A DNA stretch of 5,446 nucleotides, taken from NCBI GenBank assembly GCA_009702845.1, contig WLHG01000081.1:1-5446 (forward strand). The letters run 5' to 3'. Every line of letters starts with the position of its first letter. Position 1 is the first letter of the stretch. Shown piece after piece: positions 1-5,446 of this stretch. Both the position numbers and the translations under genes were made by a program. Under the pieces are notes generated by a model. It ran no database searches and was not told the origin of the DNA. It was given only the letters and a program-made list of their open reading frames with translations. This DNA is from Actinomycetota bacterium (GTDB lineage Bacteria; Actinomycetota; Actinomycetes; Nanopelagicales; Nanopelagicaceae).

Positions 1-1
1 A

Positions 2-109
2 AAACAGCTTCGCGAACGGTTAACAGAGTATGCAAAGGAGCTTGGATACACAGTCAAAGCTCCTCAAACCTCTACTTCAAAGCTTGCCACAAAGGAGGAA
101 ACTCTATGA
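2..109 (+). CDS. sigR: ECF sigma factor SigR/SigH family, C-terminal end only (partial)
   Basis: An open frame enters from the left edge and ends at the TGA at 107-109, leaving 35 codons. It begins KQLRERLTEYAKELGY, which resembles the last helix of the sigma-4 region of actinobacterial SigR/SigH sigma factors (compare RKQLRDMLEDYARERG-type endings, from memory), followed by a polar Thr/Ser/Lys tail. SigR-type factors direct RNA polymerase to thiol-oxidative-stress promoters and are held inactive by RsrA. The next gene is an RsrA-type anti-sigma factor, and its ATG overlaps this stop (ATGA), as expected for a translationally coupled sigma/anti-sigma pair. The DNA-binding helix-turn-helix and the sigma-2 region lie outside the window, so the identification rests on a short tail plus context. 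The symbol could equally be sigH in mycobacterial naming. Confidence 0.7.
   Translation, partial: KQLRERLTEYAKELGYTVKAPQTSTSKLATKEETL
91..98 (+). promoter_or_regulatory. Strong ribosome binding site of rsrA
   Basis: AAAGGAGG is a near-perfect Shine-Dalgarno sequence, 7 nt before the ATG at 106. It lies inside the last codons of the upstream sigma factor gene. It fixes the rsrA start even though the same frame is open back to the window edge, and it allows anti-sigma synthesis to be coupled to sigma synthesis through the ATGA overlap. Confidence 0.8.
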
Positions 110-516
110 GCAATTACGAGCTGACTCCATGTAATCAAATTCTTAACTCGCTTGTACTTTTGCTTGAAGGAAATACTGACCTGCCGATGGTTCATAGCAT
201 CGAAATCCATCTCTCAGAGTGTCCTGATTGCTCGGCCGAATTAGCCCACGAGAAGAAAATGCGCGAGTTGCTACAAAGTGTTTTGCGTAGAACATGTTGC
301 GAAAGCGCACCGGATGAACTCCATGATGCGATTTTCCAGCAGATTCACACTCAAATGGCTGGAACGTTTACAACAGGCATGACGACCGAGTTTAAAATGA
401 CCGAAATTTCTATTGAAATTGATGAGTTTGGTAATGTCGAGCATCGAGAAATAACAATTGAACATACAGAAGAGATTCGTTATCTCAATGATGATTCAGA
501 TGGAAATGGAAGATAG
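106..516 (+). CDS. rsrA: Mycothiol-system anti-sigma factor, RsrA family (redox-sensing zinc-binding anti-sigma)
   Basis: Predicted cytoplasmic redox-switch anti-sigma factor of 136 aa that would sequester the SigR-type factor encoded just upstream. Zinc-associated anti-sigma signature: H35-x3-C39-x2-C42 in HLSECPDC, with an N-terminal C9. These line up with C11, H37, C41 and C44 of Streptomyces RsrA, where disulfide formation expels zinc and frees the sigma factor. A second cysteine pair, C64-C65 in RRTCCESAPDEL, also matches the family. An equivalent of Streptomyces C3 is absent. Residues 10-60 are mainly helical, as in the family. Known RsrA/RshA proteins are about 100-105 aa; here an extra tail of roughly residues 85-136 is acidic with alternating Ile/Glu, unlike the members I recall. 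The start is fixed by the AAAGGAGG site and the stop-start overlap with the sigma gene. No membrane segment is visible, which fits a soluble anti-sigma. Confidence 0.85.
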   Translation: MSNYELTPCNQILNSLVLLLEGNTDLPMVHSIEIHLSECPDCSAELAHEKKMRELLQSVLRRTCCESAPDELHDAIFQQIHTQMAGTFTTGMTTEFKMTEISIEIDEFGNVEHREITIEHTEEIRYLNDDSDGNGR

Positions 517-519
517 GAC

Positions 520-924
520 ATGAAGCCGGCCGAGGAAATCATTGGTGCCGTTGGATTTTCCGTTATGGAGGTCCGCCCGGGTGATACATCCCTTGCCTTA
601 GGCGTTGGAGACTTGCCAATAGTTGCCCAATCTCATCTCGTCAATCTTATGGAGCACGCAGCGGTTATATCTCTTGACGAATATCTAGAACCTGGTGAGA
701 CGACTATCGCAATAAGCATGGAGATTATTTCTTTAGCTCCCGCTGAAATCGGTGCCGAGCTTCGTGCAACATCACGCTGCATCGAAGTCGAGAACAAAGA
801 GTTAACTTTTGAATGCGAAGTCTATGAAGGCGAACGCCAAGTAGCTGCAGCTATGATAAAAAGAGCGACGGTAGAGCGAGTATCTTTTCTCGCACGTACC
901 GCCGCTCAGTCACTAATTAATTAA
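520..924 (+). CDS. Hotdog-fold thioesterase-like protein, fluoroacetyl-CoA thioesterase (FlK)-like
   Basis: A 134-aa protein resembling the FlK-like branch of hotdog acyl-CoA thioesterases, which hydrolyse short acyl-CoA thioesters in the cytoplasm, usually as dimers. The anchor is residues 43-60, LMEHAAVISLDEYLEPGE, close to the LMEWACVRAMAPYLEPGE-type stretch I recall for FlK; it contains the conserved glutamate (E45) of the central helix. R115 in MIKRATV lines up with a conserved Arg near the end of the fold. At positions aligned to the FlK catalytic Thr42 and His76, this protein has Gln37 and Ser71, so it probably does not act on fluoroacetyl-CoA and its activity is uncertain. The gene starts 3 nt after the rsrA stop, with a GGAAG site 7 nt upstream inside rsrA, so it is almost surely in the sigR-rsrA operon. 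Its physiological substrate cannot be told from sequence. Confidence 0.75.
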   Translation: MKPAEEIIGAVGFSVMEVRPGDTSLALGVGDLPIVAQSHLVNLMEHAAVISLDEYLEPGETTIAISMEIISLAPAEIGAELRATSRCIEVENKELTFECEVYEGERQVAAAMIKRATVERVSFLARTAAQSLIN

Positions 925-930
925 ATTTAC

Positions 931-1320
931 TTACGCCTTCTTTGTTGCCCAGAAAATCTCAGCGATCTCATCGATCTTTGAGATGAGCTTATCTGCCACT
1001 GCAACATCTTGAGTTCCTTTTGTTCCTGCAGCGCCAGCAAGCTTTGTCGCCTCATTAAATAGTGAGTGCAGTTGAGGATATGCCTCAAAGTGTGGAGCCT
1101 TGAAGTAATCGGTCCATAGGACCCACAGGTGCTCTTTTACTTGATGTGAGCGCTCTTCTTTGATTGCTACAGAGCGTGAACGGAAATCTGCATCGGTATT
1201 AGCAGCGTACTTTTCCATGCATGCCTTTACAGATAGAGCTTCAATCTTTGCTTGAGCTGGATCGTAAACACCACATGGAAGGTCGCAGTGCGCGTAGACG
1301 GTTATCTTTGGTGCAAACAT
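931..1320 (-). CDS. sodN: Nickel superoxide dismutase precursor
   Basis: Converts superoxide to hydrogen peroxide and oxygen at a nickel centre; the family is a cytoplasmic homohexamer in Streptomyces. The 129-aa precursor carries the nickel hook HCDLPCGVYDPAQ at residues 11-23. After removal of a 10-residue leader (MFAPKITVYA) the new N terminus is His1, with Cys2 and Cys6 as nickel ligands and Tyr9 at the active site. Glu17 and Arg47 of the mature numbering, which position His1, are also present (precursor E27, R57). Further family landmarks are DYFKAPHFEAYP at 71-82 and the C-terminal IFWATKKA. Mature length is about 119 aa, close to the 117 of Streptomyces. The leader is about 4 residues shorter than the Streptomyces one. 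A third cysteine, C34, is present. The gene is divergent from sodX, which encodes its maturation peptidase. Its end is 6 bp from the end of the convergent thioesterase gene. Confidence 0.97.
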   Translation of the reverse strand: MFAPKITVYAHCDLPCGVYDPAQAKIEALSVKACMEKYAANTDADFRSRSVAIKEERSHQVKEHLWVLWTDYFKAPHFEAYPQLHSLFNEATKLAGAAGTKGTQDVAVADKLISKIDEIAEIFWATKKA

Positions 1321-1327
1321 GTTTTCT

Positions 1328-1333
1328 CTCCCT
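1328..1333 (-). promoter_or_regulatory. Ribosome binding site of sodN
   Basis: On the minus strand AGGGAG stands 7 nt before the ATG at 1320-1318. It supports this ATG, and hence the short 10-residue leader, over any longer version. The in-frame codons immediately upstream contain no ATG or GTG. Confidence 0.7.
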
Positions 1334-1346
1334 AAAAAATTTCGCG

Positions 1347-1370
1347 TGTCAGACTTACAAGTGACAGACT
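1347..1370. repeat. Short direct repeat in the sodN-sodX divergent promoter region (candidate operator)
   Basis: TGTCAGACT (1347-1355) and TGACAGACT (1362-1370) match at 8 of 9 bases and start 15 bp apart. Each is followed by TA or A, so on the minus strand the copies read TAGTCTG and TAAGTCTG. They occupy the middle of the only 57 bp separating sodN and sodX, where both promoters must lie. On the minus strand TAGTCT (1371-1366) could act as a -10 box for sodN. A binding protein is not identified: the repeat does not resemble the TGCAA-type half-sites I associate with the nickel regulator Nur. Chance occurrence is possible. Confidence 0.35.
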
Positions 1371-1377
1371 ACCGTTC

Positions 1378-1695
1378 GTGAGCAAATTTGGCACAGTCAG
1401 GGTCCAAGGAGGGTCAATGGCACCTGCCTACAGAGATGGCGACTGGCTGTTCGTGCTCTGGATGCAAGAGCCGCCCAATAGAGCTCCCCTTGGAAGCGTT
1501 GCCGTAATCGAGCGCGAAGATCGTCCAGGTATATTTCTCATTAAAAGAATACAAAAATCCCATGCTGGAAATTACTGGGTCGAAGGTGATAACAGTGAAA
1601 GCACTGATTCACGCACGTGGGGTTGGATTACACCGAGTGAAATAGTTGGACGAGTCTTGTTTCGCTATCGAAAAGGAAAAGCGATTAGCGAGTAA
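1378..1695 (+). CDS. sodX: SodX, signal-peptidase-like (S26 family) maturation protease for nickel superoxide dismutase
   Basis: Predicted serine protease of 105 aa that removes the leader of the SodN precursor so that His1 can bind nickel. It has the S26/LexA-like Ser-Lys dyad: nucleophile Ser13 in GGSMAP and general base Lys56 in FLIKRI. The downstream family box VEGDNSESTDSR (68-79) and the late GRVLFRYR strand are also present. No transmembrane helix is seen, unlike ordinary signal peptidase I, as expected for the soluble SodX group acting on a cytoplasmic substrate. Divergent linkage with sodN is the typical partner arrangement and supports the role strongly. The start is a GTG with no visible Shine-Dalgarno site. 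An in-frame TAA at 1333-1335 limits any extension, and no ATG or GTG lies between it and 1378, so translation may be leaderless. The stop overlaps the end of kgd by 11 bp. Confidence 0.92.
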   Translation: MSKFGTVRVQGGSMAPAYRDGDWLFVLWMQEPPNRAPLGSVAVIEREDRPGIFLIKRIQKSHAGNYWVEGDNSESTDSRTWGWITPSEIVGRVLFRYRKGKAISE

Positions 1696-4600
1696 AAGCT
1701 TCAAGCATTAAGGCTTTTTGCTCATCCTCATGCAAGTGATGATTACCAGTTGCCGGTGATGCCGTTGCGCGACGTGAAACACGACGTAAAATTCGAGCTC
1801 CAAATCCGCGACCACCGTGTTGCTCCGATGTGCGAAGTGCAACTTGGGACCATGGGCCTTGATTTGCCGGTTCATCCTGAACCCACAGCAAATTAGCACT
1901 CGGATGTTTATTGGCCTCGGCAATCATTTCATCGATTGGCAATGGATACAGAAGTTCTACGCGAACAATCGCTGTTGACGTTTCGCCAGTCTTTGCACGT
2001 TCTGCAACTAAGTCATGATAAATCTTGCCTGAACAGAAAATTAACCGCGTTGCGTTCTTAACAGTTTCATCTGAAATAACCGGACGGAAATGTCCACTCG
2101 TAAAATCAGCCAGTGAAGATGCCGCCGCACGCAAGCGCAACATTGATTTAGGTGTAAAGACAATTAAAGGTCGACGAGTTGGATTTAGTGCATGCCAGCG
2201 CAAAAGATGGAAGTACGAGGCCGGAGTCGATGGTTGAGCCACAGTCATATTTTGCTCTGCGCATAGCTGTAAATACCGCTCAATGCGCGCCGATGAGTGA
2301 TCGGGGCCTTGGCCTTCATAGCCATGTGGAAGTAGCAGAACAAGCGATGATCGCTCTCCCCATTTTTGCAGTGCTGAGGAGATAAATTCATCAATAATTG
2401 TTTGAGCGCCATTAGCAAAATCGCCAAATTGGCCCTCCCAGAGAACTAGGGCATCCTCACGCTCAGCGCTGTATCCATACTCAAAGCCCATCGCTGCATA
2501 TTCACTCAGCAGGGAATCGATGACAAAGAAATGATTCTCATCGCTATTGAGTGCGCGAAGCGGTGTCCACTCGTTGCCATTTTCTTTATCGATAATGACT
2601 GCATGGCGATTACTAAATGTTCCGCGCCTTGAATCTTGGCCAGCAAGACGTATTGGTCGATCCTCTTTTAAGAGAGAGCCAAAGGCGAGCATTTCACCCG
2701 TTGACCAATCAATTGAATCATCGTTAAGAGATTCAACGCGCTTGGCCAATTGAGGAAGTAGCTTAGGGTGGACATTAAATCCTTCGGGAATCGCCGTCTG
2801 CGTCGCAGCAATTTCGCGAGCTAAACTCTCGCTAATTGAGGTAATAATCTCATGTGCATCTGGTGCAACGGGTGCCTTAAAATTCGGATCAGACTCTGTG
2901 TGCAGGTTATTTACTGCAGCGTATACAGCCTCTAGTTGGTTCTGATAATCGCGCGCAACTTCATCTGCCTCGTCTAGTGAAATATCTCCACGTCCAATAA
3001 GGGCTTCGATGAAAAGAGTTCGAGTTGAACGCTTAGCATCGATCATCTTGTACATCAGTGGCTGAGTGAAACTAGGTTCATCACCTTCATTATGACCACG
3101 ACGGCGATAACAAACCATGTCGATAACTACATCTTTTTTAAATGCTTGACGGTATTCAAAGGCCAAACGTGCAATGCGAACACAAGCCTCTGGGTCATCA
3201 CCGTTAACATGGAAAACCGGTGCCTGAATGATTTTGGCAAAGTCCGTTGAATACGTTGAGGTGCGTGATGCGTGTGGCGACGTCGTGAAGCCCACTTGGT
3301 TATTTACGACGATATGAATCGTTCCGCCAGTGCGATAGCCCGCTAACTGCGACATTTGTAGAACTTCAGCGTTTACGCCCTGTCCGGCAAATGAGGCATC
3401 ACCGTGAAGTAGGACGGGCAGTACCGAGTAAGCATTTTTGATATTTAATCTATCCTGCTTGGCCCGGACAATTCCCTCTAGAACTGGGTTCACTGCCTCA
3501 AGGTGTGATGGGTTAGCAGCTAAGTAGATCTTGGTAGTTGCGCCCGAATGGGAAGTGAAAACCCCTTCAGTACCTAAGTGATACTTAACATCACCAGAGC
3601 CTTGCACCTGGTTTTCGGCGTAATGCCCTTGGAACTCTTGGAAAATCTGACCATGTGATTTGCCGGCGATATTTGCTAATACATTTAAACGCCCGCGGTG
3701 TGGCATTCCGATACAGACTTCAAGCAGACCTTGATCTGCAGCACTCGATAAAACTGCATCGAGCAATGGAATGACAGATTCGCCACCTTCGAGTGAGAAG
3801 CGCTTTTGTCCAACAAACTTTGTTTGAAGGAAAGTTTCAAATGCTTCTGCGCCATTTAGTTTATGCAAGATTCGAAGATGTTCTTCAGGGGCAAATTTCT
3901 GCGCACCGACTTCAACATGAGTTTGAATCCATTGGCGCTCTGCGCGGTCTTCAATATACATATACTCAACGCCAACAGTGCGACAGTAAGAGTCGCGCAA
4001 TAAACCTAGAATCTTGCGGAGTGACATAAAGGTTTTGCCGCCAAAGCCACCAGTTGCAAATTCGCGATCAAGATCCCACAGTGTTAAGCCATGTGTCACA
4101 ACATCTAAATCTGGGTGTGAGCGCTGCTTGTATTCCAAAGGATCCACATCGGCCATTAAGTGGCCAAAGGTTCGGTAGGCGTGGATTAACTGTTGAATAC
4201 GAGCGGTCTTGTTAATCTGCTCATCTTTGCTGAATTCAAAATCCTTAGCCCATCGAATTGGCTCGTAAGGAATTCGAAGAGAGGCGAAGATTTCATCATA
4301 GAAACCATCTGCACCCAACAAATATTCATTCATTCGGCGCAGGAAGTCACCAGATTGTGCGCCTTGAATAACGCGATGGTCGTACGTACTTGTAAGGGTT
4401 ACAACTTTGCTTATCGCCATTCGGGCAAGCGTTTCATCGCTAGTTCCATGGAACTCTGCTGGGTAATCCAGTGCGCCTACTCCAAGAATCAAACCTTGGC
4501 CTTGGACTAAGCGAGGCACCGAGTGAACAGTGCCGATGGTGCCGGGATTAGTAATCGACATAGTCGTGCCAGCAAAATCATCGACAGTTAAAGAGCCGCC

Positions 4601-5437
4601 GCGTGCCTTCTTAATAATGGCTTCATAGGCGTTCCAGAAGGCGGCGAAATCCATCGACTCGCAGCCCTTAACTGAGGGCACCAACAATTGACGCGATCCA
4701 TCGGCCTTGGCTAAATCAATGGCGATACCTAAATTGATATGTTCGGGATGTCCAACGGCTGGCTTTCCATCAATCTCACCGAAAAACGAGTTCATCTCAG
4801 GCATCGCACGAACCGCTTTAATCATTGCATAGGCGATGATGTGAGTAAATGAGGTTTTTCCACCACGAGCGCGTTTCAAATGATTATTAATAACTATTCG
4901 ATTATCAATCATTAATTTAGCGGCAACTGCACGAACCGATGTTGCAGTTGGAACTGAGAGTGATGCCTCCATGCTTTGAACTACGCGGGCCGATACACCG
5001 CGAATGGGTTCGAGTGTTGATGCACTCGGTGTTGCAAGAACGCGAACTGGTTTAACTACTGGATCTGCGGGAGTCGGCTGCGGTGATGCGGTATCTCTCA
5101 CAATTGGCTGTTGAACTGGAGCCGGTGCACTTGGCGCGGGAGGAACAACTGCGGGAACTTCCTGAGCTACTACTTGCTGGACAGCGGCAGCAGGCGGCGC
5201 AGTTTGTGAAACGCTCGGTGCCTGGTCGCGTTGCTGCGACTTAGGAACTGGCGGAACGCCCTTTGAAACTATCTGTGAACTTTGACTGGATGTAGGTGCG
5301 GCCGATGATGGAGTACCTGGCTTATTATTTTTAAAGTACTCAACCCATGTCGGGTCAACCGAAGATGGGTCTGCTAAATAATGCTCGTACATCTCATCTA
5401 CGAGCCAATCATTTGCACCAAAATCCTGTGCCGACAC
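1685..5437 (-). CDS. kgd: Multifunctional 2-oxoglutarate metabolism enzyme (fused E2-like succinyltransferase and E1 2-oxoglutarate dehydrogenase/decarboxylase)
   Basis: Actinobacterial Kgd/OdhA, 1250 aa. It decarboxylates 2-oxoglutarate with thiamine diphosphate and, with lipoylated E2 and E3 supplied elsewhere, makes succinyl-CoA for the TCA cycle. Order: N-terminal FGANDWLVDEMY segment (6-17); Pro/Ala/Gln/Val-rich linker (about 43-145); E2-like acyltransferase domain (about 150-385) with NPGTIGTVHSVPRL (297-310) and catalytic His354 in TYDHRVIQG; then the E1 part. E1 landmarks: RFSLEGGES (546-554), MPHRGRLN (578-585), the thiamine/Mg motif HGDASFAGQG (678-687) with NNQVGF (712-717), YRRRGHNEGDEPSF (777-790), GQDSRRGTFSNRH (933-945), LWEGQFGDFANG (999-1010), PHGYEGQGPDHSSARIER (1037-1054) and WVQDEPANQGPW (1185-1196). 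Length is near the roughly 1230 aa of mycobacterial Kgd, and no break is seen. There is no lipoyl domain, as in the family. The assumed GTG start at 5437-5435 lacks a visible ribosome site and the frame is open to the edge (Ser-Ser-Pro), so the true start may be outside. Confidence 0.95.
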   Translation of the reverse strand: MSAQDFGANDWLVDEMYEHYLADPSSVDPTWVEYFKNNKPGTPSSAAPTSSQSSQIVSKGVPPVPKSQQRDQAPSVSQTAPPAAAVQQVVAQEVPAVVPPAPSAPAPVQQPIVRDTASPQPTPADPVVKPVRVLATPSASTLEPIRGVSARVVQSMEASLSVPTATSVRAVAAKLMIDNRIVINNHLKRARGGKTSFTHIIAYAMIKAVRAMPEMNSFFGEIDGKPAVGHPEHINLGIAIDLAKADGSRQLLVPSVKGCESMDFAAFWNAYEAIIKKARGGSLTVDDFAGTTMSITNPGTIGTVHSVPRLVQGQGLILGVGALDYPAEFHGTSDETLARMAISKVVTLTSTYDHRVIQGAQSGDFLRRMNEYLLGADGFYDEIFASLRIPYEPIRWAKDFEFSKDEQINKTARIQQLIHAYRTFGHLMADVDPLEYKQRSHPDLDVVTHGLTLWDLDREFATGGFGGKTFMSLRKILGLLRDSYCRTVGVEYMYIEDRAERQWIQTHVEVGAQKFAPEEHLRILHKLNGAEAFETFLQTKFVGQKRFSLEGGESVIPLLDAVLSSAADQGLLEVCIGMPHRGRLNVLANIAGKSHGQIFQEFQGHYAENQVQGSGDVKYHLGTEGVFTSHSGATTKIYLAANPSHLEAVNPVLEGIVRAKQDRLNIKNAYSVLPVLLHGDASFAGQGVNAEVLQMSQLAGYRTGGTIHIVVNNQVGFTTSPHASRTSTYSTDFAKIIQAPVFHVNGDDPEACVRIARLAFEYRQAFKKDVVIDMVCYRRRGHNEGDEPSFTQPLMYKMIDAKRSTRTLFIEALIGRGDISLDEADEVARDYQNQLEAVYAAVNNLHTESDPNFKAPVAPDAHEIITSISESLAREIAATQTAIPEGFNVHPKLLPQLAKRVESLNDDSIDWSTGEMLAFGSLLKEDRPIRLAGQDSRRGTFSNRHAVIIDKENGNEWTPLRALNSDENHFFVIDSLLSEYAAMGFEYGYSAEREDALVLWEGQFGDFANGAQTIIDEFISSALQKWGERSSLVLLLPHGYEGQGPDHSSARIERYLQLCAEQNMTVAQPSTPASYFHLLRWHALNPTRRPLIVFTPKSMLRLRAAASSLADFTSGHFRPVISDETVKNATRLIFCSGKIYHDLVAERAKTGETSTAIVRVELLYPLPIDEMIAEANKHPSANLLWVQDEPANQGPWSQVALRTSEQHGGRGFGARILRRVSRRATASPATGNHHLHEDEQKALMLEAFTR
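1690..1723. terminator. Candidate bidirectional hairpin terminator at the sodX/kgd overlap
   Basis: AAAAGC (1694-1699) pairs with GCTTTT (1713-1718) across a loop that includes 1702-1709. Flanking GAG (1690-1692) and CTC (1721-1723) can extend the stem if one T bulges and G-T wobbles are allowed. On the plus strand the stem begins at the sodX stop codon and its right arm ends in five Ts (1715-1719). On the minus strand it lies in the last 12 codons of kgd and its right arm ends in four Ts. This is the only hairpin with T-runs near the two convergent ends. The core stem is AT-rich and weak, so the call is tentative. Confidence 0.4.
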
Positions 5438-5446
5438 TGGCGAACT

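Larger units (their letters stand above)
1321..1377. promoter_or_regulatory. Shared divergent promoter region of sodN and sodX
   Basis: These 57 bp are the only non-coding DNA between two genes transcribed away from each other, so they must hold the 5' control signals of both unless promoters extend into the coding regions. The sodN side has a clear AGGGAG site. The sodX side has none, and the GTG at 1378 directly follows CAGACTACCGTTC. I can give only weak -10 candidates: TAGTCT on the minus strand and CAGACT (1365-1370) on the plus strand. No convincing -35 boxes and no SigR-type GGGAAT-N18-GTT promoter are visible. Confidence 0.55.

Noticed and set aside
1..105. Longer rsrA version in the frame that is open from the window edge
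   Set aside because: The frame upstream of 106 gives a sequence unlike RsrA, while the other frame matches a sigma-factor tail. The strong ribosome site and the ATGA overlap fix the ATG at 106.
876..893. GCGAG-N8-CTCGC hairpin near the end of the thioesterase gene, considered as an operon terminator
   Set aside because: It has only 5 bp of stem, lies inside the coding region and is not followed by a T-run on either strand.
1347..1366. TGTCA-N10-TGACA inverted repeat as a palindromic operator
   Set aside because: The arms are only 5 bp, the inner bases do not pair, and the same bases are better explained by the 8-of-9 direct repeat.
2781..2810. GGGAAT-like matches inside kgd, considered as SigR-type promoters
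   Set aside because: The required GTT at the right spacing is missing, and they lie within coding sequence without a gene to serve.
3793..4510. Plus-strand open frames of 78 and 105 codons opposite kgd
   Set aside because: They are shadows of the strongly conserved kgd coding strand, without recognisable domains or supporting signals.
5003..5311. Pro/Ala/Gln/Val-rich low-complexity stretch in kgd, considered as a repeat or insertion
   Set aside because: It is the normal flexible linker between the N-terminal segment and the E2-like domain of Kgd/OdhA. I see no tandem DNA repeat unit.

Overview
The window looks like part of the chromosome of a streamlined, fairly low-GC actinobacterium. The genes are actinobacterial in type: a mycothiol-system anti-sigma factor of the RsrA family, a nickel superoxide dismutase with its dedicated SodX peptidase, and the fused E2-E1 2-oxoglutarate enzyme (Kgd/OdhA) of Actinobacteria. 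By eye the base composition is in the mid-to-upper 40s % GC, low for the phylum. Almost every base is coding, and both convergent pairs touch or overlap. This suits planktonic Nanopelagicales-like (acI) Actinobacteria, but that placement is an inference.

Layout from left to right. Bases 2-109 (+) hold the C-terminal 35 codons of an ECF sigma factor, probably SigR/SigH. Its TGA overlaps the ATG of rsrA (106-516, +). Three bases after rsrA comes a hotdog-fold thioesterase-like gene resembling FlK (520-924, +). Only 6 bp separate this from the end of the convergent sodN (931-1320, -), the nickel superoxide dismutase precursor. A 57-bp divergent intergenic region with a short direct repeat separates sodN from sodX (1378-1695, +). 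The tail of sodX overlaps by 11 bp the tail of kgd (1685-5437, -), which fills the rest of the window. The kgd frame stays open to the window edge, so its true start may lie just outside. No intergenic stretch exceeds about 60 bp.

Functionally the left third is a compact redox-defence block. A thiol-oxidation sensing sigma/anti-sigma pair is coupled to a possible acyl-CoA hydrolase, and it abuts the nickel superoxide dismutase and the peptidase that exposes its metal-binding N terminus. Kgd serves the TCA cycle and links to the block only by position. I found no mobile element, CRISPR array, tRNA or rRNA, and no clearly novel multi-gene system. The most interesting leads are the unusual C-terminal tail on RsrA, the thioesterase with altered active-site positions, the direct repeat between sodN and sodX, and a hairpin at the overlapping sodX/kgd ends that could terminate in both directions.
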